DNA of 8,949 nucleotides from Nitrospinaceae bacterium (GCA_029261675.1 JAJDBA010000280.1:1-8949); one strand, 5' to 3'; positions 1 to 6,542 are shown, numbered from the stretch's first letter. The notes: a model not told the origin generated them from the letters alone. A program made the numbers and translations.

Positions 1-327
1 CCACGCAGCATCAGCTTGGTTACCATACAGATCGCGAACTTTGTGATGATCGTAGTTCTGCTCGATACGCATCAAGATGCCATTACGTACGAATCCACGT
101 ACGCGACACTGATGGGTGTCGTTCGGAGAACAACAATACGTAAAAGATCGCTCATACTTGTACTGATCACGGTAGACTTCTTCCCACCGTCGGTCAGGAT
201 AGGATTCCAGCGGATTCCCTACTTTTACTACGGGCTTCAGCTGCGCTCCAACCCTCTTGCTCGTCAATGCCATAGCTGTCGCTACACCAGCACTCACCTG
301 CAAGAACTTACGTCTGTTTAACCTCAT
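1..327 (-). CDS. nxrA: Nitrite oxidoreductase alpha subunit, N-terminal 109 residues (partial)
   Basis: The catalytic molybdopterin subunit of NXR oxidises nitrite to nitrate and feeds electrons into the respiratory chain. The start is ATG at 327, with a strong ribosome site, AAGGAGG, at 335-341. Residues 1-28 form a twin-arginine (Tat) signal, NRRKFLQ followed by a hydrophobic alanine-rich stretch, so the folded enzyme should be exported to the periplasm. Residues 38-109 match the start of the mature protein as I know it from Nitrospina and Nitrospira (NPLESYPDRRWEEVYRDQY, then CCSPNDTHQCR). C66-x3-D70-x3-C74 falls where NarG-type enzymes have H-x3-C-x3-C for the first Fe-S cluster, with Asp in the middle position. 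The frame is open to the window edge, where about 1,000 further residues (molybdenum domains) and probably nxrB lie. The gene is divergent from coaD across 854 bases. Family and export are confident; genus is not. Confidence 0.92.
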   Translation of the reverse strand, partial: MRLNRRKFLQVSAGVATAMALTSKRVGAQLKPVVKVGNPLESYPDRRWEEVYRDQYKYERSFTYCCSPNDTHQCRVRGFVRNGILMRIEQNYDHHKVRDLYGNQADAAW

Positions 328-364
328 ATACAAACCTCCTTGTGAAACTTGGAAATTTCGGACC

Positions 365-379
365 CGGCAAATATTGCCG
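365..379. promoter_or_regulatory. Inverted repeat in the nxrA leader
   Basis: CGGCAA, three bases, then TTGCCG: a perfect 6-bp inverted repeat, 37 bases from the nxrA start codon and 23 bases from its ribosome site. If transcription starts near 724, this forms a hairpin in the nxrA mRNA leader. It could protect the 5' part of a highly expressed mRNA, or be a protein-binding site. No T-tract follows on the minus strand, so it is not an intrinsic terminator. Confidence 0.4.
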
Positions 380-528
380 CGCCCATTTTCACAACTACTT
401 CACGCTACAACTTCTTTAGGGGCGTCTGAACCTAGATTCTCGACCCCAATTCAACCTTAAAAACTACTGCTAAAACTTACTACCTTCTAAACTCATTTTC
501 TAACTATCAACAACATCTAAAAAACATG

Positions 529-560
529 AAAAAAATAAAAGCTTAACGCGGGAAACCCGC
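529..560 (-). promoter_or_regulatory. GC-rich hairpin plus T-rich tract in the nxrA leader, possible attenuator
   Basis: Read on the minus strand, GCGGG-TTT-CCCGC (548-560) forms a short GC stem. It is followed after seven bases by a T-rich tract, TTTTATTTTTTT (529-540). This resembles a weak intrinsic terminator lying between the candidate nxrA promoter and the gene. The seven-base gap between stem and T-tract is longer than usual, so real termination is uncertain. Confidence 0.25.
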
Positions 561-730
561 AACTAATCGCGTCGAAACAGACCTCTGAAAAAAAGGGTCA
601 TTAACGCTACCTTAGGAAAACTCGCTTATGTTTCATCAAAATAATAGAGGCGAATACTCCTGAAAATTCCCATTTTTTTAAGACCTGAATATCGAATAAA
701 ATTTGTTACCTTTTATCTAGATGAGGCACT

Positions 731-759
731 GTTATATGGAATTTCAAGCAAAATGTCAA
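731..759 (-). promoter_or_regulatory. Candidate sigma-70 promoter for nxrA
   Basis: On the minus strand there is a perfect -35 box, TTGACA (754-759), a 17-bp spacer and a -10 box, TATAAC (731-736, five of six consensus bases). Transcription would start near 724 and leave an untranslated leader of about 400 bases before the nxrA ATG at 327. I found no comparable pair of boxes closer to the gene. The boxes are seen; promoter function is inferred. Confidence 0.5.
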
Positions 760-787
760 GAAAATATCCGGGATAAAAAAATTAATT

Positions 788-827
788 CTCCTACCTAAAA
801 TATGGGCTCACTCCTACCCAAAATATG
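788..827. repeat. Tandem 17-bp direct repeat upstream of the nxrA promoter
   Basis: CTCCTACCTAAAATATG (788-804) and CTCCTACCCAAAATATG (811-827) differ at one base and start 23 bases apart, about two helical turns. Shorter related pieces follow (CACCCAAAATTGG at 828-840, CACCCCAAAAATC at 848-860). The two full copies lie about 64-103 bases upstream of the predicted nxrA start near 724, a usual position for activator sites. They may be operator sites for an unknown regulator of nxr, or chance repeats in AT-rich DNA. Confidence 0.45.
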
Positions 828-1129
828 CACCCAAAATTGGAAAATTTCACCCCAAAAATCAGGTTTTTTTGCAAATAACAAAATCGCTATAACCACTTAT
901 AAATAAAAGGTTTTCCTTTATTTTTTCGCCCAAATAAAGATTTACATTAAAGTGCAATTAATAAAAAAAACAAAAAACCGCGGAAAATCAATCGATTTCG
1001 GACAATTTTTTGAAATCTTAAATGGTTATTAAATATCTAATAAATATAGAATAAAGTTATCGTTGCAGCAAAAAATTTGCTGTAAAACGTCTTTCCATAG
1101 CCTACTGAATAAAAACCGTCTCTAAAGAT

Positions 1130-1157
1130 TTGCCAAAAAATAAATTGGAGCTATAAT
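1130..1157 (+). promoter_or_regulatory. Sigma-70 promoter for coaD
   Basis: TTGCCA (1130-1135, one mismatch to TTGACA), a 16-bp spacer and a perfect TATAAT (1152-1157). Transcription would begin near 1164, giving a leader of only about 18 bases with GGGGA (1172-1175 region) as a modest ribosome site before ATG at 1182. Confidence 0.65.
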
Positions 1158-1173
1158 CTCCCAATTTATTGGG
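1141..1173. promoter_or_regulatory. Overlapping inverted repeats at the coaD -10 box and start site
   Basis: TAAATTGGAG (1141-1150) and CTCCCAATTTA (1158-1168) pair with one bulged base and enclose the -10 box in their centre. The right arm also pairs with the next bases: CCCAAT-TT-ATTGGG (1160-1173). Three alternating copies of an ATTGG/CCAAT core therefore cover the -10 box and the start point. This layout suits a repressor operator or a hairpin at the mRNA 5' end; neither is shown. Confidence 0.35.
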
Positions 1174-1181
1174 GAATTTAT

Positions 1182-1667
1182 ATGCAAAAAAAGCGCATCG
1201 CTCTCTACCCTGGAACTTTTGATCCAGTGACCTTTGGTCATATTGATATAATGCGTCGCGCTCTCAAACTGTTCGATCAGGTGATAGTAGCCGTGGCTTT
1301 GAATCCCAATAAAAGCCCCTTGTTCGCTTTAGATAACCGCGTTCACTTTATAAAAGAGGCAACCAAAAATCTTAAAAATTTAGAAATCGTGCCCTTTGAT
1401 AATTTGCTTATCAATTTAGCTCATAGTAAAAAAGCATCGGTCGTCATTAAAGGACTACGAGCCATTAGTGATTTTGAATTCGAATTACAAATGGGATTAA
1501 TGAACCGCACACTCGATGAAAAAATAGAAACTCTATTTATGATTCCCAGTCAGGAGTTTTCTTTTTTAAGTTCGAATCTGGTTAAGGAGACCGCAAGGCA
1601 TGGTGGCGATGTTTCCAAGCTTGTGCCTAAAATTGTTTTTAAAGAATTAAAGAAAAGTTTTAGCTGA
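1182..1667 (+). CDS. coaD: Phosphopantetheine adenylyltransferase
   Basis: This enzyme transfers AMP from ATP to 4'-phosphopantetheine, giving dephospho-CoA, the fourth of five steps of cytoplasmic coenzyme A synthesis. The protein has 161 residues, the usual CoaD length. Residues 9-20 (YPGTFDPVTFGH) hold the nucleotidyltransferase T/HxGH motif as T17-F-G-H20. K44 in NPNKSPLF and the K90-G-L-R93 segment before DFEFE fit the substrate-binding positions; E. coli has RGLR there, so K90 is a conservative change. SSNLVKE (130-136) is the family's C-terminal ATP-binding signature. The ATG at 1182 follows a good promoter and a GGGGA ribosome site. The aminotransferase starts 84 bases after the stop on the same strand with no convincing terminator between, so the two may be co-transcribed. 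Confidence 0.96.
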   Translation: MQKKRIALYPGTFDPVTFGHIDIMRRALKLFDQVIVAVALNPNKSPLFALDNRVHFIKEATKNLKNLEIVPFDNLLINLAHSKKASVVIKGLRAISDFEFELQMGLMNRTLDEKIETLFMIPSQEFSFLSSNLVKETARHGGDVSKLVPKIVFKELKKSFS

Positions 1668-1751
1668 ATTTATTAGATAAGCGAGGACCTCAAGAACAAA
1701 TTTTTCTTAAATTTTCATTCCTGAAATCGTTTAATTGAACTCGTAAAAATT

Positions 1752-2948
1752 ATGAAATTTTCTAATCGTATACAGCAAGTCAATCCTTCCATGACTTTGG
1801 CTATTGATGCGAAAGCCAAAGAAATGAAAGCCAACGGAGAAGATGTCATTGGTTTTGGTGCAGGCGAACCGGACTTCGACACCCCCGAACGAATCAAGCA
1901 AGCTGGCATCCGCGCCATTGAAGCGAACGATACTCATTACACTCCGGTTGGTGGAAGCAACGATCTTAAAGATGCGATCATCACCAAAATGAAAAGAGAT
2001 AATGGCTTGGATTACGATAGAAACCAGATACTGGTTTCATGCGGAGCCAAACATTCCTTTTACAATCTTGCGCAAGCCTTATGGGAAGAGGGAGACGAGG
2101 TCATCATTCCCGCTCCATACTGGGTATCATTTCCAGAGATGGTGGGATTGGCTGGTGCTAAACCCGTTATCATAGAAACCACTGCGGACCAGAATTTTAA
2201 AATCACTGTAGATCAGATTAAAAAAGTGCTGACTCCCAACACGCGCGCAATCTTGATCAACACTCCGAGCAATCCCACAGGATTTGCTTATGAAAAATCG
2301 GAGTTGGAAACCATAGCGGAATTCGCTTTGGAAAATAATCTATTAATGATCTCTGACGAAATTTATGAGTGGATCATTTTTGATGACTTCAAGCACACCA
2401 GTATCGCCTCATTAAGTAAAGAGGCACAGAAAAATTGTGTTGTCATTAATGGCGTTTCAAAATGCTATGCCATGACAGGTTGGAGAATCGGCTATATCGC
2501 AGCCGAAGCAGAAATTGTAAAAAATGTTCAAAAATTACAAGGACAAAGCACATCCGGCCCTTGCTCCATTTCGCAAGCGGCTAGCGTCGAAGCACTGACA
2601 GGCCCTCATGACGATGTATTGGAAATGGTAAGAGAATTTGAAAAGCGCAGGGATGTGATGATAGATCAACTGAACGCAATTGCAGGAGTTTCTTGCAACA
2701 AACCCAATGGCTCCTTTTACTCCTTTCCCGACTTTTCAGCTTTGTACGGAAAAAAAGATCCTAGTGGTAAGGTGCTCCAAGGCTCACTGGATTTTACCGA
2801 ATACCTTTTAACAGAAAAGAAAGTTGCAATCGTCCCAGGAATTGCTTTCGGAGCCGATGCAAACGCGCGTATGTCTTTTGCAACTTCGCTGGATAAAATT
2901 GAAGAAGGGGTTAAGCGAATCAAAGAAGCGGTAGAGCTATTAAAATAA
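1752..2948 (+). CDS. Class I PLP-dependent aminotransferase (aspartate/prephenate type)
   Basis: This cytoplasmic PLP enzyme most likely moves the amino group between aspartate and 2-oxoglutarate. Relatives of this subgroup (class Ib, Thermus type) often also act on prephenate in phenylalanine/tyrosine synthesis. The 398 residues are full length. Visible landmarks are GEPDF (38-42), W124 stacking on the cofactor ring, N174 in SNPTG, D202 and Y205 in SDEIY, the Schiff-base lysine K237 in GVSKCYAMTG, phosphate-binding R245 in GWRIGY, and R373 in ARMSFA for the substrate carboxylate. The ATG at 1752 has no clear ribosome site, but the N-terminus (FSNRIQQVNPSMTLAIDAKA) fits the family. It ends 25 bases from the converging BFD-like gene. 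Substrate choice between aspartate, prephenate and others cannot be fixed from sequence, so I give no symbol. Confidence 0.93.
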   Translation: MKFSNRIQQVNPSMTLAIDAKAKEMKANGEDVIGFGAGEPDFDTPERIKQAGIRAIEANDTHYTPVGGSNDLKDAIITKMKRDNGLDYDRNQILVSCGAKHSFYNLAQALWEEGDEVIIPAPYWVSFPEMVGLAGAKPVIIETTADQNFKITVDQIKKVLTPNTRAILINTPSNPTGFAYEKSELETIAEFALENNLLMISDEIYEWIIFDDFKHTSIASLSKEAQKNCVVINGVSKCYAMTGWRIGYIAAEAEIVKNVQKLQGQSTSGPCSISQAASVEALTGPHDDVLEMVREFEKRRDVMIDQLNAIAGVSCNKPNGSFYSFPDFSALYGKKDPSGKVLQGSLDFTEYLLTEKKVAIVPGIAFGADANARMSFATSLDKIEEGVKRIKEAVELLK

Positions 2949-2973
2949 TCAACCAATTTCTAAGGCTGAAATT

Positions 2974-3222
2974 CTATCCGCAAGGGGGCGTACCAGTTTC
3001 GGAATTTGTATTGAGGCTGTCTTTATAATCTTTAATTCGTTCTTCAATTTTTGTTCGGCAACGTTTGGCTTTACAGTTTCCCGTACCTACGCCAATGTTT
3101 TTTCTCAACGCCTCAAAAGTCAAAGAACCTTCCTCAATCGCGGCTGTTATAGTACCCGCCTTGATACTTCGGCAGAGACATACCTTTTTAAAGCTGTCTA
3201 TTAATTGTTTATTTGTTCCCAA
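2974..3222 (-). CDS. BFD-like [2Fe-2S]-binding protein
   Basis: A small 82-residue cytoplasmic iron-sulfur protein of the bacterioferritin-associated ferredoxin (Fer2_BFD) fold. The cluster ligands are visible as C15-x-C17 and C50-x4-C55, 32 residues apart, around the helical core GTITAAIEEGSLTFEALRKN. Classical Bfd ends with C-x2-C. The C-x4-C form seen here (GNCKAKRC) occurs in BFD domains attached to oxidoreductases, so a role in electron transfer to an unknown partner is as likely as iron release from bacterioferritin. No bacterioferritin gene is present. The start is taken as TTG at 3222: there is no ATG before C15, and an in-frame TGA lies 36 bases upstream. The ribosome site is weak. 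It is divergent from lnt across 114 bases and convergent with the aminotransferase. Confidence 0.82.
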   Translation of the reverse strand: MGTNKQLIDSFKKVCLCRSIKAGTITAAIEEGSLTFEALRKNIGVGTGNCKAKRCRTKIEERIKDYKDSLNTNSETGTPPCG

Positions 3223-3336
3223 AATATATATGGTTCCCGCTATAATCGCAGGTTGTCAGTTTATTAAAATGAAACAGGACTCAAAAATATTAAATAATGA
3301 GCACTGTAATCCATCTAATATTGTAAACCACTCCCT

Positions 3337-4905
3337 TTGAATTACCTAACATATAAAGAAATTAAACCTTTACTCTTATCCGCCTTGAGCGGATTGTTGC
3401 TGACGCTGACCTTTCCAGAATACAATCTGGAAATTTTTGCATGGATTGCATGGATTCCCTTGTTTCTGGCTATGGAGAATACCACTCCACAAAGGGCAGC
3501 TCTGCTCGGATTCGTCACGGGAATGGTTTTTTACAATTGGGGATTGAGTTGGATCAACAACACCCTCATCAACTATGGCAACCTGCATTGGGTGCTAAGT
3601 TTCGCTGTTCTCGGGCTTTTATCGGCCTTTCTTTCCTTCTTTATCGCGCTGTTTTGCTATTTTCTACGCAGAGTCTGCGGCGAAAACAGTATCCAATTTT
3701 TTCTACTTGCGCCCGTCCTATGGACATCATTGGAATATTTACGATCCACCCACTCTGAATATGGGTTTTCCTGGTTAGGACTCGGCTATTCGCAATTCCA
3801 AACCTTGCCCGTTATCCAACTCGCAGAATGGACTGGGGTTTATGGTATCTCCTGGTTGATCCTTTTGGTTAACAGTGGACTCTATTTATCCTGGAGATGC
3901 TGGCGCGAGCAGAAGCAAAACCCTTTCGAACTCAAAGACGGATGGAGAATTTTATCCGTAACACTTTTTGTTTTTTCTTTATGGCTCGTTTATGGAACCC
4001 AGTTTTTGAAAGAGACTCTGTCATCAGCTACTGACAGACCGCACATAAAAGTTGGACTGGTTCAGGGAAATGTAGAACAGTTCATGAAATGGAATCCGAT
4101 CTACCAGAATCAAGTAATAGAAAAATATAAGGATTTAACATTAAAAGCCGCCAAAGAAAGTCCCGCACTCATCATATGGCCGGAAACGGCAACCCCTTTT
4201 TATTTTGAAGAGAGCAAAACCGAAACTGAAATGATGAGAAACCTGGCTCGGGAAATAAAATTACCCATAATATTTGGCAGTCCACACCGTGAAAAAATTA
4301 ATGGGGAACAAGTTTATTTCAACAGTGCCTACTTACTTTCCTCTTCGGGGGAAACCTTAAGCCGCTACGATAAAAGTCACCTTGTCCCGTTTGGCGAATT
4401 CGTTCCCTTCCGTAAAATATTATTTTTCATCGAAAAATTGGTGGTGATGATCGGTGATTTCGGTCGTGGAACAGAAGCAACAGTAATGGAAACGGCAGGA
4501 AATAAGGCAGGCGTGTCGATTTGTTATGAAATGATTTTTCCAGACCTGATAAGGCAAGCGGTAAAAAATGGTGCCAACTTTTTAGTGAACATCACCAACG
4601 ATGCGTGGTTCGGTAAAAGTGCCGCTTCTTATCAACACATGAGCATGGGTGCATTACGCGCAGTTGAAAACCGCGTACCTATCATTCGAGCCGCCAACAC
4701 AGGCATCTCCGGGACTATTGAAGCTACCGGAAAACTAAGAGATGAAACAGATTTGTTCGTAAAAGATTTTCGAATAACACTCATCGCCCCTGCATCAGAA
4801 AAGAAAACTTTTTACAGTCTCAATGGCGATGTCTTCAGCTGGATCTGCCTACTGGCAACAGGGCTAATTGCTATTGCCGCACGAAGAGGGAAAAATGAAT
4901 TATAA
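3337..4905 (+). CDS. lnt: Apolipoprotein N-acyltransferase
   Basis: This inner-membrane enzyme adds the third acyl chain to the N-terminal cysteine of lipoproteins, using phospholipid as donor; in Gram-negative bacteria this precedes Lol sorting to the outer membrane. The 522 residues are the usual length. About residues 10-225 hold the membrane segments, with the family signature PVLWTSLEYLRS (126-137) and the G-x-SWLGLGYSQ region (143-153). From about 236 comes the periplasmic nitrilase domain with the catalytic triad E283 (WPETATPF), K346 (YDKSHLVPFGE) and C396 (SICYEMIFP). A last membrane segment spans about 498-515. The start is TTG at 3337: an in-frame TAA lies at 3316-3318 and the next Met is residue 46. 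I see no ribosome site; a lone TATAAT sits at 3241-3246. The dehydrogenase start lies inside its last codons. Confidence 0.94.
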   Translation: MNYLTYKEIKPLLLSALSGLLLTLTFPEYNLEIFAWIAWIPLFLAMENTTPQRAALLGFVTGMVFYNWGLSWINNTLINYGNLHWVLSFAVLGLLSAFLSFFIALFCYFLRRVCGENSIQFFLLAPVLWTSLEYLRSTHSEYGFSWLGLGYSQFQTLPVIQLAEWTGVYGISWLILLVNSGLYLSWRCWREQKQNPFELKDGWRILSVTLFVFSLWLVYGTQFLKETLSSATDRPHIKVGLVQGNVEQFMKWNPIYQNQVIEKYKDLTLKAAKESPALIIWPETATPFYFEESKTETEMMRNLAREIKLPIIFGSPHREKINGEQVYFNSAYLLSSSGETLSRYDKSHLVPFGEFVPFRKILFFIEKLVVMIGDFGRGTEATVMETAGNKAGVSICYEMIFPDLIRQAVKNGANFLVNITNDAWFGKSAASYQHMSMGALRAVENRVPIIRAANTGISGTIEATGKLRDETDLFVKDFRITLIAPASEKKTFYSLNGDVFSWICLLATGLIAIAARRGKNEL

Positions 4906-5662
4906 AGTCGCAGTCGTTACAGGTGCTTCATCTGGTATTGGTAAAGCCATTGCAGAATCTCTTGCAAAACAGGGCGTGCGACTTATTTTAATCGCTCGCC
5001 GAAATGACAAGTTAGGACTTTTAAAAAGTGAACTGCAATCCAATACCGAATGTCATGTCATTGCCTGCGACATAACGGATAAGAAAAGAATATCAGAAGA
5101 GCTAAAAAGTTTACCTGCGGAGTTTGCAAAAGTGGATGTTCTTATCAATTGTGCGGGACTGGCTTTGGGTCTTGAAGCCGCACAAGAAACCGAATGGCAG
5201 GACTGGGAAACCATGTTGAATATAAACTGTCTGGCTTTGACATACATCACCCACCTCTTACTTCCAGATATGGTGGAAAGAAATTTCGGGCATATCATTA
5301 ATATTGGATCTACGGCGGGAACCTATCCTTATAAAGGCGCAAATGTATACGGTGCCACCAAAGCATTTGTAGAACAGTTCACCCTTAATTTGAAAGCCGA
5401 TTTATTAGGTACTGCCGTCCGAGTAACCAACATTGAACCTGCTATGGTTGGGGATAGTGAATTTTCATTGGTGCGCTTCAAAGGCGATAAAGACAAAGCC
5501 GATGAAGTTTATGACGGATTAAAACCTCTCTGTCCCGCAGATATTTCAGAGTGTGCCATTTGGGTTTTATCGCAACCGGCGCATGTAAACATCAACAGAA
5601 TAGAAATGATGCCAACGAGCCAAGCCCCTTCTGGCTTGGCTGTTCATAAAAAAAGAGATTGA
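4895..5662 (+). CDS. YdfG-like short-chain dehydrogenase/reductase (NADP-dependent hydroxy acid dehydrogenase)
   Basis: A 255-residue classical SDR. The nucleotide motif is T9-G-A-S-S-G-I-G16, R35-R36 after the second strand suggest NADP(H), the structural motif is N-C-A-G (85-88), and catalytic S139, Y152 and K156 (YGATK) are all present. The C-terminal half (EPAMVGDSEFSLVRFKGD and PAHVNINRIEMMPTSQ) closely follows E. coli YdfG, which oxidises L-allo-threonine, serine and 3-hydroxypropionate-type acids; the true substrate here is unknown. I chose ATG 4895 because GAGGG at 4886-4890 precedes it and the SDR fold begins immediately; an in-frame TTG at 4868 would add nine residues with no support. 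It overlaps lnt by 11 bp, so translation is probably coupled. It ends four bases from the converging lipoprotein gene. Confidence 0.9.
   Translation: MNYKVAVVTGASSGIGKAIAESLAKQGVRLILIARRNDKLGLLKSELQSNTECHVIACDITDKKRISEELKSLPAEFAKVDVLINCAGLALGLEAAQETEWQDWETMLNINCLALTYITHLLLPDMVERNFGHIINIGSTAGTYPYKGANVYGATKAFVEQFTLNLKADLLGTAVRVTNIEPAMVGDSEFSLVRFKGDKDKADEVYDGLKPLCPADISECAIWVLSQPAHVNINRIEMMPTSQAPSGLAVHKKRD
5618..5641. repeat. Strong stem-loop inside the 3' end of the dehydrogenase gene
   Basis: AGCCAAGCC, six bases, then GGCTTGGCT: a perfect 9-bp stem, 21 bases before the dehydrogenase ends and in the junction with a converging gene. No T-run follows on either strand, so it is not a standard intrinsic terminator. 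It may stabilise mRNA 3' ends or help stop convergent transcription, or may be forced by the codons. Confidence 0.4.
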
Positions 5663-5666
5663 TCCG

Positions 5667-6485
5667 TTATTCTCCCGTTAAATGATTCAGTAAAAGCTCT
5701 ACGTTTTTGTCACCCGGTTTTACTTTTACAAAACCTTCGATATCGCCAGCACCGACACGGGCATCACCATCGGCATCAATTCTTCCTGTCAGAACCATCG
5801 GTCCATCGAAAGGAGTGCCGGGAATCATAATATCCTGCGGTCCCAGTGAAAATTTAAAAGGCATCTTGATCTCAGGTATTCTCTGCACAGCCAAAGGCGG
5901 TCCGCGCTTTACATCCAGATTTCGTGCGAACAAAAATAGCGTGGCATTTTCGGGTATTTTGTTTTTGAGCCCTTCACTGACGCTAACCGTTCCCTGAATA
6001 TTTAAAACTGCGCCTTCCACTACAGTGTCGAGGACCAGCTTCACTCCCTTTTCTCCAGCTTTAACGACTACCTTACCTTCGACATCCCCTGGGCTTGATT
6101 TGCGGTTGCCATCCTGGTCGAGTCGAGCCGTCAGAGTCAAATTACCCTCAAAAACACTGCCCTCCATCATCGTATTGAGCTGACCGATTTCAAATTCAAA
6201 CGGAAAATCGAATATTCCGTGTTTCCTTACAGCTAAAGGTGGGCCTGCATCGACCCCTTCTGGACGGGCAAAAATAAACAATCCAGCACTGGGGTGGATT
6301 GCAGTCTGAACTCCAGGAGCCATCGAAATAGTACCGGAAACATCATTTTTATGGGCATTGGGGTCACTTTTCCGGGCCAGCTCCTTTTTTAAGGTCTCTG
6401 GTAAAGGATGTTCCTTCATCTCCCGTTCACAACCCAAAAAAGTGAAAAACAGGCTCAAATATAAAAATAGTGCTAATTGTTTCAA
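5667..6485 (-). CDS. Lipoprotein with two CcmI/CycH C-terminal-type (Ig-like) domains
   Basis: Function unproven; the sequence points to the periplasmic face of the cell envelope. I take the start as TTG at 6485, six bases after GGAGG (6492-6496), giving 272 residues and a compact signal ending FLG-C19. An ATG at 6509 would add eight residues but has no ribosome site. C19 followed by E20 suggests an outer-membrane lipoprotein; F at -3 and L at -2 of the lipobox are unusual. Two homologous domains follow, about 50-139 and 163-254. Each has SGT/QGT-[IV]-S, F-[IL]-FAR, GPPLAV, a FPFEF/MPFKF segment, a D-x-D-G-[DN] loop and GD[VI]EG. This is the pattern of the domain ending CcmI/CycH cytochrome c maturation proteins, but the TPR and membrane parts of CcmI are absent. 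A cytochrome or heme-related role is only inferred. Confidence 0.75.
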   Translation of the reverse strand: MKQLALFLYLSLFFTFLGCEREMKEHPLPETLKKELARKSDPNAHKNDVSGTISMAPGVQTAIHPSAGLFIFARPEGVDAGPPLAVRKHGIFDFPFEFEIGQLNTMMEGSVFEGNLTLTARLDQDGNRKSSPGDVEGKVVVKAGEKGVKLVLDTVVEGAVLNIQGTVSVSEGLKNKIPENATLFLFARNLDVKRGPPLAVQRIPEIKMPFKFSLGPQDIMIPGTPFDGPMVLTGRIDADGDARVGAGDIEGFVKVKPGDKNVELLLNHLTGE

Positions 6486-6542
6486 AATGTTCCTCCGATA
6501 AGACGTCATAAGGCTTGGGAATAGTTCTGGATCAGTAGCTTG

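Larger units (their letters stand above)
328..1181. other. Long AT-rich intergenic region between nxrA and coaD
   Basis: These 854 bases have no reading frame with coding character; stops and A/T runs interrupt all frames. It is the shared upstream region of two divergent genes. Besides the elements listed separately, it holds an inverted repeat, CAGCAAA-AAA-TTTGCTG (1066-1082), about 50 bases upstream of the coaD -35 box. I see no tRNA, mobile-element end or broken gene. Its length compared with the other gaps here suggests that nxr control elements occupy it. Confidence 0.6.

Noticed and set aside
16..460. Two plus-strand open frames (16-321 and 257-460)
   Set aside because: They lie opposite nxrA and its leader. 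The minus-strand frame has the Tat signal, ribosome site and recognisable protein; these have none.
1715..1937. Two overlapping minus-strand frames
   Set aside because: They are antisense to the start of the aminotransferase, which has full family motifs.
2955..2973. AATTTC-N7-GAAATT as terminator between the aminotransferase and BFD-like genes
   Set aside because: The stem is six AT-rich pairs with no T-tract; too weak to call.
3241..3246. Lone TATAAT as lnt promoter
   Set aside because: No acceptable -35 box at 15-19 bp spacing; mentioned under lnt but not listed as a promoter.
3065..3340. Plus-strand 91-codon frame
   Set aside because: It is antisense to the BFD-like gene and the divergent intergenic region and has no domain character.
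4868..4894. TTG extension of the dehydrogenase by nine codons
   Set aside because: It has no ribosome site; the ATG at 4895 has GAGGG upstream and begins directly with the SDR first strand.
5707..5997. Plus-strand 96-codon frame
   Set aside because: It is antisense to the lipoprotein's repeated domains; composition is an inverted shadow of that gene.
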